From NCBI GenBank assembly GCA_017557535.1, contig JAFYYM010000034.1:187795-220757 (forward strand): a DNA stretch of 32,963 nucleotides, written 5' to 3'. Positions 7,636 through 15,866 of the stretch are shown in pieces. A program made the translations under genes and the position numbers. Positions within the stretch are counted from its first letter, which is position 1, and every line of letters starts with the position of its first letter. Below the pieces are notes generated by a model. That model was not told where the DNA came from. It saw nothing but the letters and a program-made list of their open reading frames with translations, and searched no databases. The stretch comes from Bacteroidales bacterium (GTDB lineage: Bacteria; Bacteroidota; Bacteroidia; Bacteroidales; UBA932).

Positions 7636-8745
7636 ATGAGCACAATCATCGACGTAAACGCCCACATGCACACCCCCTATTCGTTCAGCGCCTTCAGCGG
7701 TATCGACCAAGCTCTGGACATGGCCATCGAGGAAGGAGTTGGAGTGGTGGGAATCAATGACTTCTATTCCATGCAAGGATACACCGACTGGAAAGCCGGA
7801 TGCGAGAAAAGGCATCTCTGCCCAATCATGGGAATAGAATTCATATCCCTGAACAGTGAGGACCAGGCCGCCGGGCTAAGGGTCAACGACCCCAACAATC
7901 CCGGACGCACCTACATCAGCGGGAAAGGACTAGCCTATCCGACGATCCTCAGGGGACGGGAAGCTTGGCTTCTCTCGGAAGTCAGGAGGCAATCCAATGC
8001 CCAAGTCGAGAGGATGTGCGGCAAACTCAACGCCTACCTGGATGCTGTCGGAGCTGGTTTTAACCTCGATTTTAAGAATATTGTAGACGAGTTGACGAAA
8101 GGTTCCGTCAGGGAGCGTCACTTGGCAAAAGCGTTGAGAATGGCCATCGAAGCCAGATTCAAGGAAGGTACGGAGAGAGCTGCCGCTTATGAGAGAGTAT
8201 TCGGCGGTGCGCTGCTCAAATCCGACCAGGACAATGTGGCGGCTGTCGAGAATGAGATCCGAAGCAAACTCCTCAAATCCGGAGGCGCAGCCTTCGTCCC
8301 TGAGGATCCACAAGCTTTCCTGCCGATGGAAACAGTCTGCAAGATTATCAGATCCGCAGGGGGCATCCCCACCTATCCTTTCCTGGCGGACAATGCCAAA
8401 GGAGAGTTCACGGACTTCGAGGGAGACCTCCAGAAGGCTGCTGACACATTGAAAAAACGTGGTTTCAACTCCGTGGAATTCATCACCACAAGGAACACGA
8501 CAAAGGTGCTCGAGGATTATTCCGACTACCTCCAAGAAGAGGGCTTCACGGTGACATTCGGTTCCGAGCATAACACCCCGGCTATGGAACCCATCAAGTT
8601 GCGCACAAGCGACCATCCCGAGGGACTATCCGAGAAGCTGAGAATCACCAACTTCCGGGGCGCTTGCAAAGTGGTGGCCCATCAGGCCGGCCTTGACTCC
8701 ATCGAAGCCGGAGAGGAGATTATAATGAAAACTTTAAACAAATAA
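7636..8745 (+). CDS. PHP-domain metal-dependent phosphoesterase-like protein
   Basis: A 369-residue protein. It opens with a PHP metal motif (DVNAHMHTPYSFSAF, H10-x-H12), followed by VVGINDF (D42), MGIEF (E68), and near the C-terminus FGSEHNTPAMEP (His about 312). These positions match the metal ligands of PHP phosphoesterases (histidinol phosphatase, polymerase X/III PHP domains). The middle (about 110-230) is a long helical insertion without recognisable motifs. It lies in a tight gene train, 4 bases before the aldolase/dehydrogenase fusion, so it probably acts on a small phosphorylated or cyclic metabolite of the same route. The exact substrate cannot be told. Reaction class is a family inference only. 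Confidence 0.8.
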   Translation: MSTIIDVNAHMHTPYSFSAFSGIDQALDMAIEEGVGVVGINDFYSMQGYTDWKAGCEKRHLCPIMGIEFISLNSEDQAAGLRVNDPNNPGRTYISGKGLAYPTILRGREAWLLSEVRRQSNAQVERMCGKLNAYLDAVGAGFNLDFKNIVDELTKGSVRERHLAKALRMAIEARFKEGTERAAAYERVFGGALLKSDQDNVAAVENEIRSKLLKSGGAAFVPEDPQAFLPMETVCKIIRSAGGIPTYPFLADNAKGEFTDFEGDLQKAADTLKKRGFNSVEFITTRNTTKVLEDYSDYLQEEGFTVTFGSEHNTPAMEPIKLRTSDHPEGLSEKLRITNFRGACKVVAHQAGLDSIEAGEEIIMKTLNK

Positions 8746-8749
8746 GATT

Positions 8750-10708
8750 ATGTCTGAGATCGAGAAATTGGTTGAAGTGTCGCGCGAATATGGCAGCGAC
8801 GACAAGTATGTGATCGCCGGTGGCGGAAACACCTCTTTCAAGACAGCGGACAAACTCTGGGTCAAGGCCAGCGGCCATGCCCTGGCCACCATCACTGAAG
8901 AAGGTTTCGCCGTGCTGGACAGGGCCTTGTTGAATCCTATGGGAGAGAAGGTGTACAGCTCTGACACTACCCTCAGGGAGGAGCAGGTTAAGAACGACCT
9001 CGCGGCCGCATGCCTCACGAAAGGCAGGCGTCCCTCTGTCGAGACGTCCCTCCACAACTGCATGGAATCAGCATATGTGGTCCACCTCCACCCCACACTT
9101 GTGAACGGGCTCATGTGTTCCAAAGACGCCGCGGCAAAATGCGCCGAGCTCTTCCCGGACGCTTTGTACGTTCCTTACACCGATCCTGGTTACACCCTTT
9201 TCAAGAAGGTCTATGACAAGATCAAAGAGTATCGCGAAGAACGAGGTGTCGAGCCTAAGGTGATATTCCTCCAGAATCACGGTATATTCGTGGGTGGTGA
9301 GACCCCCGATGAGATCAGGGCGACTTACACGATAGTCATGGCCACCCTTGAAAAGTTGGTCAAGCCTGTCCCCGAGGGCGAGGCTCCTGTGTGTGACTGT
9401 GTGAGCGAGACCATCCCTGCCATAAGAACGATTCTCAGTCGTGGGGGACGTGGACTCAAGACCCTCAAGATCACCAATAACGCCATCATAAGCAAATTCA
9501 TCGGCGGGAAAGACGATGCCGCTCATGTGATGAAGCCTTTCACCCCTGACGGAATCGTGTACTGCAAGAGCGAGTTCATCTACATCGACCACAAAGGTCC
9601 CGAGGATCTTGTGAAGCAAGCCGAGAAGAAGATCGAGGCTTACATTGAGAAGCGCGGTCATACTCCGAAAGTATTGCTCATCAAAGGAATAGGACTGGTC
9701 GCGGTAGGAGCGAACGCCAAAGAGGCCCAGACCGTCACCGAAGTGTTCACGGACTCCATGAAGGTCGCATGGTACGCTTCCTTCTTCGGTGGGGAACATC
9801 CCATGACAGCCCGTCAGATTTCCTTCATCGACAACTGGGAGGTAGAGAATTACCGCCGCAAAGTGGCCGCCACCGCTTCCAAAGGCAGGGTCGAGGGAAA
9901 GACTATCATAGTGACAGGAGCCGCCCAAGGCTTCGGAGAGGGTATCGCCCGCGAATTGATCAAGCAGGGAGCCAACATAGTGGTCGCCGATCTCAACGAG
10001 GTGACCGGCCAGAAGACCGCAGCCTCTTTCAATGAGATCGCCAAAGCGAACAGAGCGATATTCGTGAAGACCAACGTGGCCGACATGGACAGCCTTCACA
10101 ACCTCATAAAAGAGACTATCGTCAATTTCGGAGCCCTCGACGCATTCGTCAGCAACGCCGGTGTCGTGCGCGCCGGAGACCTTGAGGCGATGACCCCCGA
10201 GAACTTCGAATTCGTCACCAACATCAACTACAAGGCATATTTCTTCTGCGCCAAGGTGGCCAGCCATGTCATGAAGATCGAGACCGCCAATGATCCTGAG
10301 TATTTCGCCGACATCGTCCAGATCAACTCCAAGAGCGGTCTGGTCGGCAGCAAGGCCAATTTCGCTTACGCCGGAGGCAAGTTCGGCGGCATCGGACTGA
10401 CCCAGTCCTTCGCCCTTGAGCTGGCCCCGTTCAGGATCAAGGTCAACTCAATCTGCCCGGGCAACTACTATGACGGACCGCTATGGAGCGACCCTGAGAA
10501 GGGCTTGTTCATCCAATATCTCAAGGCAGGAAAGGCTCCTGGAGCCAAGACGGTGCAGGATGTGAAGGATTATTACCTCTCAAAGGTGCCTATGCGTAAG
10601 GGATGCAATCCCGAAGATGTCTGCAAGGCCATCTTATATGCCATTGAACAGACTGGCGAGACCGGACAGGCCATCCCTGTGACCGGCGGCCAGGTAATGC
10701 TTGCTTAA
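8750..10708 (+). CDS. Bifunctional class II aldolase / short-chain dehydrogenase
   Basis: A 652-residue fusion. Residues about 1-225 form a class II (zinc) aldolase domain: GGGNTSFKT, RRPSVETSLHN (E98), VVHLHPTLVNG (H112, H114) and LQNHGIFVGG. Residues about 380-650 are a Rossmann short-chain dehydrogenase: KTIIVTGAAQGFGEGIAREL nucleotide-binding loop, VSNAGVV, QINSKSG (catalytic Ser) and YAGGK (YxxxK). The fold order resembles RhaD-type aldolase/dehydrogenase fusions (TIGR02632-like), which cleave a sugar phosphate and oxidise or reduce a product or the substrate. No rhamnose kinase or isomerase lies nearby, so rhamnose should not be assumed. It is flanked by genes 4 bases upstream and 1 base downstream, so co-translation is likely. 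Confidence 0.88.
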   Translation: MSEIEKLVEVSREYGSDDKYVIAGGGNTSFKTADKLWVKASGHALATITEEGFAVLDRALLNPMGEKVYSSDTTLREEQVKNDLAAACLTKGRRPSVETSLHNCMESAYVVHLHPTLVNGLMCSKDAAAKCAELFPDALYVPYTDPGYTLFKKVYDKIKEYREERGVEPKVIFLQNHGIFVGGETPDEIRATYTIVMATLEKLVKPVPEGEAPVCDCVSETIPAIRTILSRGGRGLKTLKITNNAIISKFIGGKDDAAHVMKPFTPDGIVYCKSEFIYIDHKGPEDLVKQAEKKIEAYIEKRGHTPKVLLIKGIGLVAVGANAKEAQTVTEVFTDSMKVAWYASFFGGEHPMTARQISFIDNWEVENYRRKVAATASKGRVEGKTIIVTGAAQGFGEGIARELIKQGANIVVADLNEVTGQKTAASFNEIAKANRAIFVKTNVADMDSLHNLIKETIVNFGALDAFVSNAGVVRAGDLEAMTPENFEFVTNINYKAYFFCAKVASHVMKIETANDPEYFADIVQINSKSGLVGSKANFAYAGGKFGGIGLTQSFALELAPFRIKVNSICPGNYYDGPLWSDPEKGLFIQYLKAGKAPGAKTVQDVKDYYLSKVPMRKGCNPEDVCKAILYAIEQTGETGQAIPVTGGQVMLA

Positions 10709-10709
10709 T

Positions 10710-12017
10710 ATGAAACAACTGGATATCAAATTGATGCACCCCGCCGAGCAGATCGCTATCATCATCGGCCGGATCTACCGCAGCGGGATGACAACCACTT
10801 CCGGAGGCAACTTGTCCATCATGGACAGCAATGGGGATATGTGGATCACTCCCGCCGGAATAGATAAGGGTTCCTTGACACCATCGGACATTATGTGTGT
10901 CAAGGCGGACGGGACTATTGTCGGACCTCACAGGCCCTCATCGGAGTATCCATTCCACAAAGCCATCTACAAGATGAACCCGAAGGCTCACTCCGTGATC
11001 CATGCCCACCCTCCGGGACTTGTCACATTCAGCGTGGTCCATCAGATTCCCGACACCAGCATAATCCCTCAAGCGAGGGCTGTCTGCGGACCTGTAGGTT
11101 TCGCCGAATACGCCCTTCCGGGCAGTGAGTTGCTCGGGAATAAGATAGTGGAGGAGTTCAAAAAGAACCTCGACTATAAGGCTGTCATAATGGAAAACCA
11201 TGGTGTGGTGCTGTTCGGAGAGGATATTGCCGACGCTTACCAGCGCTTCGAGACTCTCGAACTTTGCGCTCGCACAATCCTCAACGCCAAGACCCTTGGT
11301 GAGCCTAAATACCTGACAGAAGAGCAGATCAACAAGCACGAGATGGCGGTCAACACCCCGTTCGAGCACTTCATGAATGTCAACCATCCTTCCGATGAGC
11401 GGGCCATCAGAACCGAAATCTGCCAAATCGTGCGCAGAGCTTGCTCACAGGGTCTGATGTGCAGCTCTTACGGTACCGCGTCAGTCAGGTGGAGAGGCAA
11501 CGATTTCCTGATCACCCCTTCCAACGTCCAGCGTTGGGACATAGATCCTGAGGACATCGTCCAGATAAAGGACGGCATGGTCGAAGCCGGGAAAATGGCG
11601 AGTCGCTCAGTAGCTCTCCACTACGAGATATATCGCCGGAATCCCAAAGTCAACTCCATCATCCTGACCCAGTCCCCCGCGCTGATGGGCTTCTGCACAA
11701 CTGGTGTCAAATTCGATGTCAGAACTATTCCTGAGAGTTGGATATTCCTCCAGGACATCCCGACCTTCCCGTTCGGAAGCCAGTACGACGAGCGCCTGTC
11801 CGACCTCGCCGACGAGTTCCGCCACAGGCCTTTCGTGATGCTGGAGAATGATTCAGTCGTGGTAACCGGCGACAAGCTGATAAACACCTTCGACCGTCTT
11901 GAGGTCGCTGATTTCAGTGCCAGATCCTTGATTCTCGCGGCGCCTCTGGGCTCTTTAAAGCCTATCACCGATGCGGAGATCGAGGACCTCAGAGTAGCTT
12001 TCCACGTAGGGGAATAA
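10710..12017 (+). CDS. Tandem class II aldolase/adducin-family protein
   Basis: A 435-residue protein with two class II aldolase domains. Domain 1 (about 1-215) has the active-site set: TTSGGNLSI, SSEYPFHKA (E79), VIHAHPPG (H98, H100) and MENHGVVLFG (H164). Domain 2 (about 225-430) keeps the fold (CSSYGTASVRWRGNDFLITP, SRSVALHYEIYRRNP) but the equivalents of HAHP and ENHG read LTQSPA and ENDSVV, so the zinc ligands are gone. One catalytic and one structural or regulatory half is therefore likely. The ATG at 10710 directly follows the previous stop; a TTG at 10701 is possible. The stop overlaps the next start (TAATG). Probable role is sugar-phosphate aldol cleavage or epimerisation with its fused neighbour. 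Confidence 0.87.
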   Translation: MKQLDIKLMHPAEQIAIIIGRIYRSGMTTTSGGNLSIMDSNGDMWITPAGIDKGSLTPSDIMCVKADGTIVGPHRPSSEYPFHKAIYKMNPKAHSVIHAHPPGLVTFSVVHQIPDTSIIPQARAVCGPVGFAEYALPGSELLGNKIVEEFKKNLDYKAVIMENHGVVLFGEDIADAYQRFETLELCARTILNAKTLGEPKYLTEEQINKHEMAVNTPFEHFMNVNHPSDERAIRTEICQIVRRACSQGLMCSSYGTASVRWRGNDFLITPSNVQRWDIDPEDIVQIKDGMVEAGKMASRSVALHYEIYRRNPKVNSIILTQSPALMGFCTTGVKFDVRTIPESWIFLQDIPTFPFGSQYDERLSDLADEFRHRPFVMLENDSVVVTGDKLINTFDRLEVADFSARSLILAAPLGSLKPITDAEIEDLRVAFHVGE

Positions 12018-14218
12018 TGAGAATGACGCGCATATGGGGAGCCAAGGCCGTGATATCCTTCACTGCCTTGGCCCTTCCGCTATCGTGCGCTTCTCCGGAA
12101 GGGAATGCCAGTGGCGACAGGGTAAAGACCACTTTCCAAACATCAAAGGTTTGGAGCCCGGCCATCGACACCAGGGCGGACGCCGTGATGGTCTATGGCG
12201 CGGGGAAAAACTTGGAAGAGGACGGCCCTGACGGTGACTCAGCAGTCGAGAACCGGATCCGATCATGGAAAGATCGAGGCTACCACGTTGATTTTATGAC
12301 CGGAATCGCCTGGGGCGGTTACCAAGACTATTTCACAGGCAAGTGGGACGGGAACACCCATCTTGACGAGGGACAGAGACAAGCGGATGGGGACACCATT
12401 TGGCACGGGAAGATGGTTCCATACATCGTCCCGACGATGCGTTATCTGGAATACTTCAAAGAGAGCCAGGTCAAGCGGGTTATCGATGCCGGAATCGAGT
12501 CGCTCTACTTCGAGGAGCCTGAATTCTGGAACCGGGGAGGCTACAGCGAGGCTTTCAAGCGGGAGTGGGAAGACTATTACGGAGAGGCTTGGAGGCCACA
12601 GGACGAGTCTCCTGAGGCGACCTACCTGTCCAACAAACTCAAATACCATCTTTACTACAGGGCACTGGACGATGTCACGACATATGCTAAGGAATATGGC
12701 AGGAGCAAAGGCATGGAAGTCAAGTGCTACGTTCCCACCCACTCACTGGTCAACTATTCGCAGTGGGAAATAGTGAGCCCCGAGGCCAGCCTGGCCTCAA
12801 TGAAAGGTGTAGATGGTTACATAGCACAAGTCTGGACCGGGACATCTAGAGTACCCAACCACCTGAACGGAGTGTACAAGGAGCGTACATTTGAGACAGC
12901 CTATCTTGAATACGCCTGCATGGCCTCCATGACAGCGCCGACAGGACGCCGGGTGTGGTTCCTCACGGATCCGATCGAGGACGGGACGCGTGACTGGAAT
13001 GACTACAAGAAGAATTATCACGCCACTTTCACAGCCCAGCTTCTTCATCCGGAAATAGCTGATTATGAGATCATGCCATGGCCAGAGAGGATCTATGGGA
13101 GACTCTATCCGAAAAGCGCCGGAAGCGACGAGATGATAAAGATCCCATCAGACTATTCCACGATGATGCAGGTGATGACAGGGAGCCTGGGGAGCATTCC
13201 CGCCTCAAAGAACAAGGTCTCCGGCAGTCAAGGAATAAGTGTGCTGATGGGCAACTCCTTGATGTTCCAGCGTTTCCCTATTCACGAAGACTATGACGAT
13301 CCCGGTTTGGCCGACTTTTTCGGGATGGCGATGCCCCTTCTTAAAAGAGGTGTCCCTGTCGGTATTACCCACATCGAGAACACTGGACATGAGAAGGCTT
13401 TCGAGGATGTCAAGGTTCTTGTAATGACCTACTCCAACATGAAGCCGATGGATCCTGAGTCTCATCTACATATAGCCGAATGGGTGAAGCGGGGCGGAAG
13501 ACTCGTGTACTGCGGAAGAGACACGGATCCATTCCAAAAGGTGAAGGAATGGTGGAACACGGGCGGGAATAGTTACAACGCCCCTTCGGACCATTTGTTC
13601 TCACTCATGGGAATTGAGGCGGGAGCTCCAGAGGGTGAATACGTTTTCGGGTCCGGTTCTGTCAGGATCATAAGGAAGGACCCAAAGGAGTTCGTCTTGT
13701 CTGGAGACTCCGACAAAGGATTTTTAGAAGCCGCCACCAGAATGTATTCCGAAAGCGGCGGGGAACTTGTGTTCAAGAATAACCTGAGGTTGACGAGAGG
13801 TCCTTACGAATTGGTCGCCGTTATGGACGAGAGCGTGAGCGATGAGCCCGTCGTGTTGTCAGGACGCTTGATAGACCTTTACGACTCCGCCCTCCCAGTC
13901 CTCACCAGCAAGACTGTCATGCCTGGTGAGCAAGGATTCCTCTACAACATAGACAACGCTCCTAAAGCACCTTCCATCCTGGCTATGGCGGGAAGGGCAT
14001 ACGACACCAAGAAGAAAGGACATACGTTCTCATGGACGGCGAAAGGGCCGTCAGAGACAGTATGCGCCACCAGGGTGCTGTTGCCACAAAAACCTTCAAG
14101 CGTCATCGTGAATGGGGAGGAAACAATAGACCCCGCCCTTTGGGACGAGGTCGGAAGCACTTATCTTGTAAGTCACGTGAACAACCCGGATGGTGTCCGG
14201 GTCAAGATCGCGTGGTGA
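12017..14218 (+). CDS. Exported glycoside-hydrolase-like protein, unknown family
   Basis: A 733-residue protein with an N-terminal signal (about residues 8-24, ending PLSC; a lipoprotein is possible, though proline at -3 of Cys24 is atypical). The N-terminal half looks like a TIM barrel: ADAVMVYGAG, ENRIRSWKDRGYHVDFMTG, then GIESLYFEEPEFWNRGG, where clustered E166/E167/E169 are candidate catalytic acids. Around 455-500 a flavodoxin- or GATase-like segment appears (FEDVKVLVMTYSNMKPMDPE, then WVKRGGRLVYCG), as in the trimerisation domain of GH42 beta-galactosidases. A beta-rich C-terminus follows. I infer a GH42-like architecture but cannot name the family or substrate. It shares one base with the aldolase stop, so the exported enzyme may feed the cytoplasmic aldolases. 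Confidence 0.65.
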   Translation: MRMTRIWGAKAVISFTALALPLSCASPEGNASGDRVKTTFQTSKVWSPAIDTRADAVMVYGAGKNLEEDGPDGDSAVENRIRSWKDRGYHVDFMTGIAWGGYQDYFTGKWDGNTHLDEGQRQADGDTIWHGKMVPYIVPTMRYLEYFKESQVKRVIDAGIESLYFEEPEFWNRGGYSEAFKREWEDYYGEAWRPQDESPEATYLSNKLKYHLYYRALDDVTTYAKEYGRSKGMEVKCYVPTHSLVNYSQWEIVSPEASLASMKGVDGYIAQVWTGTSRVPNHLNGVYKERTFETAYLEYACMASMTAPTGRRVWFLTDPIEDGTRDWNDYKKNYHATFTAQLLHPEIADYEIMPWPERIYGRLYPKSAGSDEMIKIPSDYSTMMQVMTGSLGSIPASKNKVSGSQGISVLMGNSLMFQRFPIHEDYDDPGLADFFGMAMPLLKRGVPVGITHIENTGHEKAFEDVKVLVMTYSNMKPMDPESHLHIAEWVKRGGRLVYCGRDTDPFQKVKEWWNTGGNSYNAPSDHLFSLMGIEAGAPEGEYVFGSGSVRIIRKDPKEFVLSGDSDKGFLEAATRMYSESGGELVFKNNLRLTRGPYELVAVMDESVSDEPVVLSGRLIDLYDSALPVLTSKTVMPGEQGFLYNIDNAPKAPSILAMAGRAYDTKKKGHTFSWTAKGPSETVCATRVLLPQKPSSVIVNGEETIDPALWDEVGSTYLVSHVNNPDGVRVKIAW

Positions 14219-14223
14219 ATGGA

Positions 14224-14982
14224 CTAATACTCCACACTCAGTCGGATACTGTAATTGTCCAGGCAGAACGCCGGGTCTATACGTGATCCGGACGACTCAA
14301 CAGTGATTAACACGGAATCAAAGCCCGAGAAGCTGGAACCAGTTGTTCCAGAGTCGGTTACCATGTTCCAAGCGGTCCACTCGTTGTCCATCTTAAGCTC
14401 TGCCCCGGAGACATAATCGATCAGATATTTTTCGAGGGAACCTAAAAGTGTCGTGCCATTGAAGAACTCAGCCTTAACCTTCAGATAATCGCCTTCAAGA
14501 ATCTTTCCCTCATCCGCCAGACGTTTGTTATAAAGCGTGTTGCACACTTCACACCCATAAGCGGTAACGATAGCGCTATAGAAGCTGGTTAGCTTGTAAG
14601 TTATGGAAGATTCCGGCATCGAATAAGTCTGACTGAAAACCGCATACCCTCTGCTTCCTTCCGCGCCCCCCGCGGGATCGGCTGATGTGATCAAAGCTTG
14701 CTCTTCAGAAGTATCGTCGTTGGCATTGAGCACAGAGACCCTGAAACCGCCACGAAAGCCCTTATTGACGTCATCCGAAGAAGAATAGTAGAAACAGACA
14801 TCGTCCCATGACAACATCGGGGCGAACAAGATACCATCCTGAAAATATGCCTCTATCGAATACTCGTCCATGTCGAATGATGTGACCTGCACAACATTAG
14901 CGGAGGAACGCTGTGGCTCCTTGCATGAAACCGCCGCCAAAACAACCATGGCGATAAGGGTTAACTTGATTGAATTCTTCAT
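14224..14982 (-). CDS. DUF4465-like lipoprotein
   Basis: A 252-residue protein with a lipoprotein signal (MKNSIKLTLIAMVVLAAVSC, acylated Cys20). The body is beta-rich and carries marks of the DUF4465 kind: an early GFRGGFRVSV stretch, EGDYLKVKAEFFNGTTLLGS, a WTAWNM strand, and the end FCLDNYSIRL, which resembles the family's terminal F-x-x-DN motif. Members are surface or periplasmic proteins of unknown binding function. It lies 19 bases downstream of dapF on the same strand and may be read from the lysine operon, although no functional link is evident. Its stop is 5 bases from the convergent hydrolase-like gene; no terminator is visible between them. Confidence 0.65.
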   Translation of the reverse strand: MKNSIKLTLIAMVVLAAVSCKEPQRSSANVVQVTSFDMDEYSIEAYFQDGILFAPMLSWDDVCFYYSSSDDVNKGFRGGFRVSVLNANDDTSEEQALITSADPAGGAEGSRGYAVFSQTYSMPESSITYKLTSFYSAIVTAYGCEVCNTLYNKRLADEGKILEGDYLKVKAEFFNGTTLLGSLEKYLIDYVSGAELKMDNEWTAWNMVTDSGTTGSSFSGFDSVLITVESSGSRIDPAFCLDNYSIRLSVEY

Positions 14983-15001
14983 AATTTGATCAATGAATAT
15001 C

Positions 15002-15865
15002 TTATAAAAAACACTCGACTGTGCCGACTATCGCAGCCGGTCCAGTCAGCCATACGTCCGTCGCCGAGAATCCTGAGCCTTGTCCGGAAGGGATGAAATC
15101 CACCACCAAATCCGAGATAGAGGCTCGCACGTCATAAGACACCCGCCCGTCCGGAGAGGTCTTGCCTGGGATTCCCTTGTAGGAAGCGGCTATCGCTGTG
15201 GCAACAATTCCCGTACCACAAGCCAGAGTCTCATCCTCAACTCCTTTCTCGAAAGTGCGTACATGCAGAAGATTCTTCGCTCCACTCAGAATGACAGGCT
15301 CGACGAAGTTGACATTTGTGCCCTCCGAGGCGAACCGAGGATCCTGACGAAGGACCCTTCCACGCTCTTTGACTGGATAATCATCCAACCCCGTGACAAA
15401 CTTGACAAGATGCCGTGTGCCCGTTTCAAGGAAAAATGCGTTGTCATCCGGATATTCCTTAATTCCAGCAACTTCCCTCATCTTCAAACGGATCTGGCGG
15501 GCATCACCCTTAGCTTTGGGATTCTTTGTCTCATTCAAAATGACTGCGGTATGAAGCCCATCCGGAGCCTCAAACTCGACCGGAAAATTACCGGAGACTA
15601 CCCCCATGTCCGCAGCGAAAGCGACTATGCAACGCCCTCCGTTCCCGCACATCATCCCTCCGCTGCCGTCAGGATTGAAGAATACCATCCTGAAGTCCTT
15701 CTTCAGACTTTTCTCAAGTAGCATCACTCCATCAGCACCGAAACCGGTGTGCCGGTCGCATAGATGGCGGATCTGATCCCGGGACAAGCTGAGATAGCCT
15801 TCCCGGTTGTCCGCCAACAAAAAGTCATTGCCGGCTCCGTGATACTTGAAGAATTTTTGTAACAT
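15002..15865 (-). CDS. dapF: Diaminopimelate epimerase
   Basis: A 287-residue protein that by family interconverts LL- and meso-diaminopimelate for lysine and peptidoglycan. Family motifs are intact: YHGAGNDFLLADN at the start, FNPDGSGGMMCGNGGRC (catalytic Cys73), VRTFEKGVE and ETLACGTGIVATA (catalytic Cys216). Two stretches are unusual: VILNETKNPKAKGDAR (about 108-123) and VILSGAKNLL (about 191-200). Both are translations of a 25-base dispersed repeat (15520-15544 and 15271-15295) and fall where other DapF proteins have short loops. They probably lengthen surface loops without breaking the enzyme. The gene starts one base after the dapD stop and is the last biosynthetic gene of the operon. 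Confidence 0.95.
   Translation of the reverse strand: MLQKFFKYHGAGNDFLLADNREGYLSLSRDQIRHLCDRHTGFGADGVMLLEKSLKKDFRMVFFNPDGSGGMMCGNGGRCIVAFAADMGVVSGNFPVEFEAPDGLHTAVILNETKNPKAKGDARQIRLKMREVAGIKEYPDDNAFFLETGTRHLVKFVTGLDDYPVKERGRVLRQDPRFASEGTNVNFVEPVILSGAKNLLHVRTFEKGVEDETLACGTGIVATAIAASYKGIPGKTSPDGRVSYDVRASISDLVVDFIPSGQGSGFSATDVWLTGPAAIVGTVECFL
15271..15295 (-). repeat. 25-base dispersed repeat inside dapF (copy 1)
   Basis: On the minus strand it begins GTCATTCTGA and ends AAGAATC, with 21 of 25 bases identical to the intergenic copy at 26281-26305. In the dapF frame it reads VILSGAKN. Confidence 0.85.
15520..15544 (-). repeat. 25-base dispersed repeat inside dapF (copy 2, degenerate)
   Basis: Same orientation and frame as copy 1: begins GTCATTTTGA, ends AAGAATC, with 19 of 25 bases identical to the copy at 26281-26305. 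The ends are conserved and the middle has drifted. It encodes VILNETKN. Confidence 0.7.
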
Positions 15866-15866
15866 T

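Noticed and set aside
7930-8616. Minus-strand open frame of 228 codons opposite the PHP gene
   Set aside because: Antisense shadow; no start context, domain or conserved motif, while the plus-strand frame has metal-site motifs.
9068-10267. Long minus-strand open frame (399 codons) opposite the aldolase/dehydrogenase gene
   Set aside because: It lies wholly inside a gene with clear catalytic motifs, has no family motifs of its own, and reflects GC-biased third positions.
8750-10708. Assignment as rhamnulose-1-phosphate aldolase (rhaD/rhaE) operon
   Set aside because: The domain order fits, but rhamnose isomerase, kinase, permease and regulator genes are absent, so a substrate name would be unsupported.
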